From contig JASMCQ010000103.1 of assembly GCA_030753265.1 (NCBI GenBank), positions 1 to 22,695 of the forward strand: a stretch of DNA of 22,695 nt, in the 5' to 3' direction. A program made the translations under genes and the position numbers. Below, piece after piece: positions 1 to 6,632 of this stretch (position 1 is the stretch's first letter; each line of letters starts with the position of its first letter). The notes beneath the pieces were generated by a model, which did not search any database, was not told where the DNA came from, and saw only the letters and a list, made by a program, of their open reading frames with translations. This stretch comes from Dehalococcoidia bacterium (lineage in GTDB: Bacteria; Chloroflexota; Dehalococcoidia; UBA3495).

Positions 1-1
1 T

Positions 2-78
2 TGGTGGGCCGTGTGGGAATCGAACCCACGACACCCGGATTAAAAGTCCGGTGCTCTGCCTAGCTGAGCTAACGGCCC
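2..78 (-). tRNA. tRNA-Lys (anticodon TTT), CCA encoded
   Basis: The reverse complement folds into a full cloverleaf: 7-bp acceptor stem GGGCCGT/ACGGCCC, D stem GCTC/GAGC, anticodon stem CCGGA/TCCGG with loop CTTTTAA (anticodon TTT, lysine), a 5-base variable loop, and T stem GTGGG/CCCAC with loop TTCGAAT. The discriminator is A and the 3' CCA is encoded. The total is 77 nt. No other tRNA is visible next to it. It is read leftwards, away from the ABC importer genes. Confidence 0.97.
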
Positions 79-187
79 GTGTCTGGCCAGTGCCGAGGCT
101 TCTCGATCAGAGAGGGCGTGGGACATCCTATCCGGCCGGAAACAGTGGATGAGGACCCCATACAATCGTACAGGCTAGCCGAACAGT

Positions 188-215
188 ATTCTATCATCTG
201 CCGTGCCAAGGGCAA
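188..215 (-). promoter_or_regulatory. possible promoter for tRNA-Lys
   Basis: On the minus strand, TTGCCC (210-215) and TAGAAT (188-193) are separated by 16 bases, which fits a sigma-70-type promoter (4/6 and 5/6 matches). A start near 181 would give a leader of about 100 nt before the tRNA. This is pattern matching only. Confidence 0.3.
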
Positions 216-513
216 GACGTCTTCGGCGTGGCGTTGCCCGCAAATCGGCTGGGCCGCTTCCTCGGTCACCGGCAACAGCCATAGGTGGCCGGTTTCCCGG
301 TAACGCCGGCCTGAGCGTCTATCCCTTACTGTTACTGCTTCTACTTATATAGATACCAACGTTACCAAAGCTTCCGAACTGAACCTCGGGCCGAACACCG
401 CGCTTCGACCGAAAGCAACCTCGCATTCAGGTTCCTCAGCCGGTCCAGGCGGGCCAAAGTCTGCAATATGCACATCCACTCGCTCCGCCGCGCCACCTTC
501 TCGCCCTACATTA

Positions 514-551
514 AAATAGGTCGGTGATGGGGAAATAGGCCGGTAATGGGC
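514..551. repeat. two-copy 19-bp tandem repeat
   Basis: AAATAGGTCGGTGATGGGG (514-532) is followed directly by AAATAGGCCGGTAATGGGC (533-551), identical at 16 of 19 positions. It lies about 155 bases upstream of the candidate importer promoter. It could be a pair of direct-repeat operator sites or a chance duplication. Confidence 0.55.
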
Positions 552-705
552 GGAGATTTCTTCCCACCGCAACAAATCTCGGCCATCCGCGCTAGGACGA
601 TCCGGACTCGTGGATACAGCCCCACTCGGAGCCAGCAGCATTCCCCCGGCCACCGCCTCGCGATTTCCCCCAGACTGCAGATCGCCGGTGTTACCGCACC
701 GGCGC

Positions 706-734
706 TTGACACGCGGGCCAATTGGGCCTACATT
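706..734 (+). promoter_or_regulatory. candidate sigma-70 promoter of the ABC importer
   Basis: A perfect TTGACA (706-711) is followed after 17 bases by TACATT (729-734, 4/6). The spacer carries the 8-bp palindrome CCAATTGG (718-725), a possible operator core. Transcription would start near 741 and give a leader of about 360 nt to the binding-protein gene at 1100. Confidence 0.4.
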
Positions 735-1099
735 CCTAATGGTCACGTCAGCATTGGAAGCATCGGAACTTATGATGTTATGGGCAGGTTTATATTCCGC
801 AACGCGGGTGAGGCTTGGCTTTCCGTCCAGCAATTGAAAGGCCCACCGAAAACCATTCCGGGGTGAGCCGGCCGGACCGAAGGCAGGCTTTTACAAGCAT
901 CGACTTGTAGCGGTGGGCGTTGTGACCCGAGTGTGAACTCCTTTGCTGCCGGGGCTTCCGGCATTACCGGGGTTGACCACCAGGATCTTCGAATAGGGCA
1001 TCCGCTCCACAACGTCCTCTCCTCTGTGTTTTCGAATGGTCCGCGAGGATTCTGCGTTCGTGCCTTGGTCAGACTTGGCACAAGATTAAGGAGGATAAC

Positions 1100-2791
1100 A
1101 TGGGTTCTGCACGACATTTCAGACCGCGAGGGCTGGCGCTTTTCCTTGCGCTGGCGCTGGGGGTGTTTGCCTTAGCCTGCGGAGCATCCGCGACGGCTAC
1201 TCCCCGCCCCACCGCCGTTCCCGCCGCCACGTCCGTGCCGGTGGCGACTGCCGTTCCCGCCCCAACCGAGCCGGTGGCCGAAGTTGCAACGGGCAGTCTG
1301 GTCATCGCCCTCCAAGACTTTGGGGTACAAACCTGGGAGCCCTGGATTGGGCCTTCGAGCCACGTCAGGGACTTCGTCTTGGAGCCGCCACTCTACAATG
1401 ACCCCGAGACCGGCTGGATCATACCCGGCCTCATCACCGAGTGGGACATGTCCCCGGATGGCAAAGTTTGGACCTACACCACCCGCGAGAACGTGAAGTT
1501 CCATGACGGTGGCGATTTCAGCGCCGAAGATATTGCGTACACCGCCAAGTTTGGCCTGGAAAAAGAAGACCTGACCATGGACGCCTTTGTCCAGATATCG
1601 AAGAACATGGCGTCGGTGAACGTATTGGGCCCCAATAGCGTGGAAATGGTATTCAACAGCCCCATGCCCACCTTTACGGTGGCTCAACTCTCCCAGCAAC
1701 ACGCCCGCTTCAACGTTTCAAGCAAGGCCTACTGGGAAGAAGTGGGAGAAGAAGTGGCGGTACGGGAACCCATAGGTACCGGACCGTGGAAGCTCGTGGA
1801 CCAGACGATCGGTTCTTCGGCGACCTTCGATGCCTTCAATGACTATTGGGGCGGGGTCCCACCCTTCAAGGACCTCGAGCTTCAGTTCATACCGGAACAC
1901 GCCACCAGGATTGCCCTTCTAAGTGCGGGCGAGGCGGATATCGTGGACCTGCCGTTGCTGGTGGTGGATGAGGTCGAGGCCTCCGGTTTCGATATCGTGT
2001 TGACCCCCGGTGTGATAACCCCGTTCATGGTGTTCGGCGGCAGCGATCGTGTGGACGCGGCCACCTACGATCCCGATCTCCCCTGGAACAAGGACGCGAG
2101 GGTGCGTGAAGCCATGGCCCTGGCCGTTGACCAGGACGCGATTATCCAGGGCATCTACAAGGGCCGGGCCCTGCCCGCGGCGGTCCCGTTCATGGCGGCT
2201 GGAGTCGTCGGTTTCGACAGGATCCAGCACCTAGAGCCATACCCCTTCGACCTGCCAAAGGCGAAGCAGCTTCTGGCCGATGCCGGCTATCCGGATGGCT
2301 TTGACGTAGAGATCCGCACCGTGTCCCTCGGCGGCGCCCCGGAGCTTCCGGAACTGGCCGAGGCAATGGCGATCATGTGGGAGGCTCTGGGCCTGAATAC
2401 CAGTATCCTGCCTTCCGACTGGAGGGCCCAGGTGGCCCCGGCCTTCAAGAAGCAAGAGCCAATGCCCTACCTGATAATGATGCGGCACAGCACCGTCCCA
2501 ATCCCTGATGTCAGGTTGGCGTCCTACTCCTCGAACTATTTCTACTTCGAGGCGGGGGCGGAAAACGACGAACTCGTGGCTCTTACCAAATCAGTTACCG
2601 ACGCGGTGGACATGGACGTGAAGTCTGATGCCATCGCCGCGCTCAACCAGTTCGTGTACGACCGGTACGCCACGATCCCCGTAGCCATTACGCCCACGGC
2701 GTTTGGCGTCAGCAAAAAGGTGGCGGCCTGGCCCACGGTACCCGGCGTGGTTTACATCCACAACATCCATCTGATCACGCCTGGCGAATAG
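1100..2791 (+). CDS. ABC transporter substrate-binding lipoprotein, family 5 (peptide/nickel type)
   Basis: This 563-residue protein is the extracytoplasmic solute-capture subunit of a Dpp/Opp-type importer. The N-terminus has basic residues (R5-R10), a hydrophobic stretch (L12-A26) and a lipobox ending in C27. A Thr/Pro/Ala-rich linker follows to about residue 60, a tether typical of lipoproteins in Chloroflexota and other monoderm-like bacteria. The SBP_bac_5 fold fills the rest, including the early PGLITEW segment followed by SPDGKVWTY, then FHDGGDFSAEDI, GTGPWKL, VREAMALAVDQ and the LLADAGYPDG stretch. The start is set by AAGGAGG (1088-1094), 5 bases before the ATG. Two permease genes follow after 457 bases. 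The family binds peptides, nickel, opines and many other small molecules, so the ligand cannot be named. Length is normal. Confidence 0.95.
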   Translation: MGSARHFRPRGLALFLALALGVFALACGASATATPRPTAVPAATSVPVATAVPAPTEPVAEVATGSLVIALQDFGVQTWEPWIGPSSHVRDFVLEPPLYNDPETGWIIPGLITEWDMSPDGKVWTYTTRENVKFHDGGDFSAEDIAYTAKFGLEKEDLTMDAFVQISKNMASVNVLGPNSVEMVFNSPMPTFTVAQLSQQHARFNVSSKAYWEEVGEEVAVREPIGTGPWKLVDQTIGSSATFDAFNDYWGGVPPFKDLELQFIPEHATRIALLSAGEADIVDLPLLVVDEVEASGFDIVLTPGVITPFMVFGGSDRVDAATYDPDLPWNKDARVREAMALAVDQDAIIQGIYKGRALPAAVPFMAAGVVGFDRIQHLEPYPFDLPKAKQLLADAGYPDGFDVEIRTVSLGGAPELPELAEAMAIMWEALGLNTSILPSDWRAQVAPAFKKQEPMPYLIMMRHSTVPIPDVRLASYSSNYFYFEAGAENDELVALTKSVTDAVDMDVKSDAIAALNQFVYDRYATIPVAITPTAFGVSKKVAAWPTVPGVVYIHNIHLITPGE

Positions 2792-2907
2792 ATCCAAGCT
2801 AGACAATCGAGGTGGCCCTCCGGTTCCGCTGATCCGTCGGCGGGCCCGGGGGCACTCGAAGAATGTAACGAGGCCGACATACCGGCCAGACCAACCAATG
2901 GACAGGA

Positions 2908-2946
2908 AAGAGACGGCTGGCCCGGTTCACGGGATGGCCGTCTCTT
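2908..2946 (+). terminator. strong hairpin after the binding-protein gene
   Basis: AAGAGACGGC (2908-2917) pairs perfectly with GCCGTCTCTT (2937-2946), and CCCG/CGGG (2921-2924/2930-2933) forms an inner helix. CTCTAT follows, so the U tract is weak. It sits 117 bases past the stop codon and before the permease genes. It could terminate, attenuate or protect the upstream message. Confidence 0.6.
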
Positions 2947-3069
2947 CTCTATCATGCAGCCGCTTGCGGCCCAGCGGAGAAGGTGGCGGTGGCGGTGCAT
3001 CGGGTCCAGCGCATCGGAGGGTCTGCCTCTTGCCGTGCGGCGCCCCGGAGCAGGTTTGCCGCCGCCGTC

Positions 3070-3075
3070 TATAAT
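3070..3075 (+). promoter_or_regulatory. possible -10 element for the permease genes
   Basis: A perfect TATAAT in a GC-rich spacer, downstream of the hairpin and 173 bases before the first permease. No good -35 hexamer is found at 15 to 19 bases upstream and no TGn extension is present, so it would need an activator or be fortuitous. Confidence 0.25.
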
Positions 3076-3248
3076 GTATGTTCATTTGCCTTTCAATTTG
3101 AGGAAACGCTCAGAATACCTGGCCGGTGGCCAACCCGCGAGAATGCGGCTGGTTTGAGAGGGAGTCCTCCGACAGCCACGGGCCGGGCCGGCAGCAAAAG
3201 GGTAACGGGTAGGGTGAGTGACGAAGTGATCCCAGGGGATTAATCGCG

Positions 3249-4166
3249 ATGCAGAAGTACGCGTTACAGCGTTTTTTTCAATCCGTTCTCGCACTGCTAT
3301 TCCTGACGATGATTGTATTCGCCATGACTCATGCCACCGGCGATTCGGTCAACATGCTGGTCCATGAAGAAGCGACGTTAGAAGACGTGGAACGGGTGAG
3401 AAAGTCTTTGGGGCTTGACAAGCCCCTGGTAATACAATATTTCGTCTACTTGGGCGATCTTGCCCGAGGCGATCTGGGGGATTCCCTCCGGGAGCGCCGG
3501 CCGGCAACGGAAATCTTGAAGGAGAGAATACCCGCAACCTTCCAGCTTGGTCTCGTGGCTACTCTTTTCGCCACCATGATCGCAATTCCGGTTGGAGTCC
3601 TCTCGGCGGTGAAGAGAGGGACGGTGGTGGACCTCATGGCCAGGCTGTTCGCCCTGCTGGGGCAGGCCGTCCCCCCCTTCTGGCTGGGAATAGTCCTCAT
3701 CCTCATCTTTTCCGTCACCCTTGGGCTGTTGCCGGTTGCCGGCAATAAAGGGCCCCTCAGTTTCGTCCTACCCGCCATAACGGCCGGATGGTACATGAGC
3801 GCCGGCATGATGAGGCTTACCCGGTCCGCCATGCTGGAGGTATTGGACAGCGAGTACGTGAAGCTCGCCCGGGCCAAGGGCGCCTCCCGCCGCACCGTCA
3901 TCTGGAAGCATGCTTTCAGGAACACCCTCATCCCCGTCGTTACCTTCGGAGGCATGATGCTGGCGGGCCTGTTGCACGGCATCATGGTCGTTGAGATGGT
4001 CTTCGCCTGGCCGGGCCTTGGGAGGGCGGCACTGCAGGGGGTCTACGAAAGGGACACCTCCGTCGTGCAAGCCACCATCTTGGTGTTCGCTTTGCTCTAC
4101 CTGGGCATGAATTTCATTGTGGACATTCTCTACGCCTACATAGACCCAAGGATTCGATACAACTAG
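3249..4166 (+). CDS. ABC transporter permease, DppB/OppB type
   Basis: This 305-residue inner-membrane protein is one half of the translocation channel of a peptide/nickel-type importer. A first membrane helix (about 9-28) is followed by the usual external segment with the motif GDLGDSLRERRPATEIL (74-90). Five more helices follow. The cytoplasmic EAA loop that docks to the ATPase is clear at 202-224 (EYVKLARAKGAS, then HAFRNTLIP). FAWPGLGRAAL (252-262) and the C-terminal YIDPRIRY are family hallmarks. The start is the first ATG, preceded by a weak AGGGG. Length is normal for DppB. It pairs with the permease 92 bases downstream. Confidence 0.95.
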   Translation: MQKYALQRFFQSVLALLFLTMIVFAMTHATGDSVNMLVHEEATLEDVERVRKSLGLDKPLVIQYFVYLGDLARGDLGDSLRERRPATEILKERIPATFQLGLVATLFATMIAIPVGVLSAVKRGTVVDLMARLFALLGQAVPPFWLGIVLILIFSVTLGLLPVAGNKGPLSFVLPAITAGWYMSAGMMRLTRSAMLEVLDSEYVKLARAKGASRRTVIWKHAFRNTLIPVVTFGGMMLAGLLHGIMVVEMVFAWPGLGRAALQGVYERDTSVVQATILVFALLYLGMNFIVDILYAYIDPRIRYN

Positions 4167-4258
4167 CAGGTTTCAAACGTGCGCCTTGAAAGAGCGAACC
4201 ACCCGATGGACATGACACTTTTACCTACCTACGGCCAGGCATACGGTCAGGTTTCAGC

Positions 4259-5158
4259 ATGAGTTCACCAGTACTTGCCCGGGGCTCGCAGGGCTGGCTC
4301 CAACTAATCGGGCGCCTCCTTAACGGAGTGCGACACGAGCCCGGCCTGGCGATTCCCTGCGGTCTACTGCTTTTGGCCGTGATGACCGCCCTGTTGGCTC
4401 CGGTTATCTCACCTTATTCCCCGACCGAGGGTTCTTTGCTGAAAAGCCTGCAGCCGCCCGTCTGGCAGGATGGCGGCAGCATGGATCACATCTTGGGGAC
4501 CGATTTCCAGGGCCGGGACGTGCTTAGCCGGCTGATCCATGGTTCCAGGGTATCCCTGGCCGTCGCCGCGGTGTCCATTTTCGTCGCGGGCTTCATGGGC
4601 CTGGTCTTGGGGCTGATGGCTGGATACTTCGGGAAAGCGGTCGATGCTCTGATCATGCGCATCGCCGATATGTTTTTCGCCCTGCCCATGATCTTGTTCG
4701 GCCTCCTGTTCGCCATGACCCTGGGCCCAAGCTTCCGAAACGTTATCATCGTGATAGTGCTCACCATCTGGGGAAGATTTGCCCGGCAGGTACGCGGCGA
4801 AGTGCTGAGCGTCAGGGAACGGGACTTCGTGGCGCTGGCCCGGGTCGCCGGCGCATCGAACAGGCGCATCCTGATAACCCACATCTTGCCCAACGTGGCG
4901 AACTCGATCATCGTTCTCGCCACCTGGCAGGTGGGCCTGGTCATTCTGATGGAGGCGTCCCTCAGCTTCCTGGGCGTGGGCATACCGCCGCCCACCCCTT
5001 CTTGGGGGACCATGGTAGCCGACGGCAGACTGTGGATAGCGAGCGCATGGTGGGTCTCCGTGATCCCCGGACTGGCGATCCTCGTCACCATCCTTGCCAT
5101 GAACATGGTTGGGGATTGGCTCCGCGACTACCTCGACCCGAGGCTCAGACAGCTTTAA
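4259..5158 (+). CDS. ABC transporter permease, DppC/OppC type
   Basis: This 299-residue protein is the second channel subunit, partner of the upstream DppB-type permease. It has an N-terminal helix (about 30-50), the family signature LGTDFQGRDVLSRLIHGSR (79-97), a set of transmembrane helices and an EAA loop at 189-212 (DFVALARVAGAS, ITHILPN). SLSFLGVGIPPPTPSWG (234-250) and the ending YLDPRLRQL are typical of DppC. The ribosome site is poor (a CAGG near 4248), which suggests coupled or low-level translation. The genes expected next, DppD/DppF-type ATPases, are absent: the next gene is an enoyl-CoA hydratase. The importer therefore probably borrows an ATPase encoded elsewhere. Confidence 0.95.
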   Translation: MSSPVLARGSQGWLQLIGRLLNGVRHEPGLAIPCGLLLLAVMTALLAPVISPYSPTEGSLLKSLQPPVWQDGGSMDHILGTDFQGRDVLSRLIHGSRVSLAVAAVSIFVAGFMGLVLGLMAGYFGKAVDALIMRIADMFFALPMILFGLLFAMTLGPSFRNVIIVIVLTIWGRFARQVRGEVLSVRERDFVALARVAGASNRRILITHILPNVANSIIVLATWQVGLVILMEASLSFLGVGIPPPTPSWGTMVADGRLWIASAWWVSVIPGLAILVTILAMNMVGDWLRDYLDPRLRQL

Positions 5159-5541
5159 CGATGGCGTCTCCTGCGGGCTCCTCGGCGCTTCGCATCCCAT
5201 CTCGCCGGTACGGAGTGTAGTGGCGGCTTCGGTTGGCGCCGAACAACCGGGCGCTACCCGAGCCATAGCCGTTCCCCGTATCTGGGCCCTCGTCACCGGG
5301 CCCTCCGGGCGCCAACACGCCCAGCGGGACGCGGACCCCCCGCCGGTGGCGCCGTGGGTCGGAGACCTGAGTCGATTGCCCGCATCGAGCCGCTGGGAGG
5401 CCGCGGCTAAATGCCAACCTTCAACGCCGTTGGCCGCCCAGATGCCGCGGGGTATTCGCCCATCATCCCTTGGGGAGAAGGGGTCACCAGAAACTCCGTG
5501 CCGGACACTCACTATCCATGGAACACGTAGAGGAGGTAGTC
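5159..5541. other. 383-base spacer, nothing recognised
   Basis: GC-rich sequence between the importer genes and the enoyl-CoA hydratase gene. Open frames cross it on both strands but have no ribosome site or domain. It contains GGGCCC and GGCGCC repeats around 5285-5312 and no clear promoter or terminator. Confidence 0.4.
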
Positions 5542-6324
5542 ATGACCACCAATGAGCCGGTAGTCACCTACGAGAAACGGGGGCAGGTTGCCTACATAAC
5601 CCTCAACCGGCCCCGGGCCCTGAACGCGATCAACAGCGAACTCCAACAGCGCCTGAACGACGTCTTGATCGAGTTCCGGGATGAGGACGAGATGCTGGTC
5701 GCCGTCGTTACCGGTGAGGGCGGCCGGGCCTTCTCCGCCGGGGCCGACCTGAAAGAGATCAACCAGTCGCAGACCATTGGCCCCGCCCGGAGCCTTCCCT
5801 ACACCCCCTTGCGGGCGGTTAATCTCTGGAAGCCCGTCATCGCCGCCATAGACGGCTACTGCCTGGGTGGGGGCCTGGAGCTGGCCCTCCAGTGCGACAT
5901 ACGGATCGCCACCCAAAAATCGGTCTTTGGACTGCCAGAACCCCGGAACTCCGGAGGGCTGGCCGGTTTCGGCCTTTTCTACCTGTCGCGGACCATTCCC
6001 ATGGGAGAGGCCATGTACATGCACCTCACCGGAGCCCACATCGACGCCGATCGGGCTCTCCGCAATGGCCTGATCCAGAGCGTGTCGCCCGACCGGGATG
6101 CCCTCCTGCAGGAGGCGGACCGGATAGCCGAGGAGATTCAGCTTTGCTCGCCCCTGGCCATCCGCAGCATCAAGCAGGTCATATCCCAGACCCGTGACCT
6201 GCCCCTGGAATACGCCGTCAAACTCGCCGAGCCGGTTCTGGAGGCAATTCTAAAGACCGAAGACCGGAAAGAAGCGTCGAGGGCCTTCGTGGAGAAGCGC
6301 AAGCCCCAGTGGAAGATGCGTTAA
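5542..6324 (+). CDS. enoyl-CoA hydratase/isomerase family protein (crotonase)
   Basis: This 260-residue cytoplasmic crotonase-fold enzyme probably adds water across 2-enoyl-CoA in beta-oxidation or a related acyl-CoA route. The oxyanion-hole segments are AFSAGADLKE (63-72) and GYCLGGGLELAL (105-116). Both hydratase catalytic glutamates appear to be present, E113 (GLEL) and E133 (GLPEP), 20 residues apart as in rat mitochondrial hydratase (E144/E164). The usual GTIPGAGGTQRL segment after the second Glu is here NSGGLAGFGLFYL, so substrate preference may differ. The start at 5542 is chosen for AGAGGAGG (5529-5536), 5 bases upstream. An in-frame ATG at 5518 is less likely. It stands alone, with no acyl-CoA dehydrogenase or thiolase nearby. 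Confidence 0.93.
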   Translation: MTTNEPVVTYEKRGQVAYITLNRPRALNAINSELQQRLNDVLIEFRDEDEMLVAVVTGEGGRAFSAGADLKEINQSQTIGPARSLPYTPLRAVNLWKPVIAAIDGYCLGGGLELALQCDIRIATQKSVFGLPEPRNSGGLAGFGLFYLSRTIPMGEAMYMHLTGAHIDADRALRNGLIQSVSPDRDALLQEADRIAEEIQLCSPLAIRSIKQVISQTRDLPLEYAVKLAEPVLEAILKTEDRKEASRAFVEKRKPQWKMR

Positions 6325-6424
6325 CCGGAAAGGCTGAGGCGATATTAGGGATCCCGGGTCCTGGCGGTCCGGCCACCTGAGAGACCGCCATGATCGACGT
6401 CGCCGTCAAGCATCATGGCCCCAA

Positions 6425-6460
6425 CCCCGAGTTGGCCGGCAAAGGTCGGCCAACTCGGGG
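6425..6460. terminator. 14-bp perfect inverted repeat, possible terminator
   Basis: CCCCGAGTTGGCCG (6425-6438) and CGGCCAACTCGGGG (6447-6460) are exact reverse complements around an 8-base loop. It lies 101 bases past the hydratase stop and 172 bases before Rel. There is no T tract on either side, so intrinsic termination is uncertain. It could instead be a structured leader element or a protein-binding palindrome. Confidence 0.5.
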
Positions 6461-6618
6461 CGGATAGCGTGGAAAGTCGCCACTTACGCCCCACTATCAC
6501 CCAATTGCTCCAATAGGTGACCACGATAGGTCCAAGAAACGGTGGTATTGTTCCGCAAAAAGGGGTAGAATTCGGCAATACTCCGAGCGGGGTCCATCTG
6601 GACTTAGGGGGCCACCCG

Positions 6619-6624
6619 TACTAT
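6619..6624 (+). promoter_or_regulatory. possible -10 box giving a leaderless Rel transcript
   Basis: TACTAT lies 8 bases upstream of the Rel ATG at 6633, so a transcript from it would begin at or next to the start codon. No Shine-Dalgarno sequence is visible before this ATG, which fits leaderless translation. No good -35 hexamer is present. Confidence 0.25.
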
Positions 6625-6632
6625 CATCAAGT

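Larger units (their letters stand above)
79..1099. other. 1-kb gap without a convincing gene
   Basis: Open frames of 70 to 160 codons exist on both strands, but they overlap each other and lack good ribosome sites and recognisable domains. The longest (345-833, minus, 162 codons) resembles no family I know. The gap holds the candidate tRNA promoter, a 19-bp tandem repeat (514-551), a candidate promoter for the ABC importer (706-734) and a small hairpin TACAAG/CTTGTA (892-909). Confidence 0.5.
2792..3248. other. 457-base spacer between binding protein and permeases
   Basis: No gene is seen here. The spacer holds the hairpin at 2908-2946 and a perfect TATAAT at 3070-3075. The downstream permease starts with only a weak AGGGG ribosome site. 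Confidence 0.5.
6325..6632. other. 308-base spacer with a long perfect hairpin
   Basis: No gene is seen between the hydratase and the Rel gene. It contains the inverted repeat at 6425-6460 and a TACTAT box (6619-6624) just before the Rel start codon. Confidence 0.5.

Noticed and set aside
345..833. 162-codon minus-strand open frame in the gap after tRNA-Lys
   Set aside because: No ribosome site, no recognisable domain, and overlapping frames of similar length on the other strand, as expected in GC-rich DNA.
4409..5512. 367-codon minus-strand open frame over the DppC-type permease
   Set aside because: Antisense to a clear permease; the composition is low in hydrophobic residues and has no known motif.
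5109..5555. 148-codon plus-strand frame overlapping the end of the DppC-type gene
   Set aside because: Overlaps real genes at both ends, no ribosome site and no domain.
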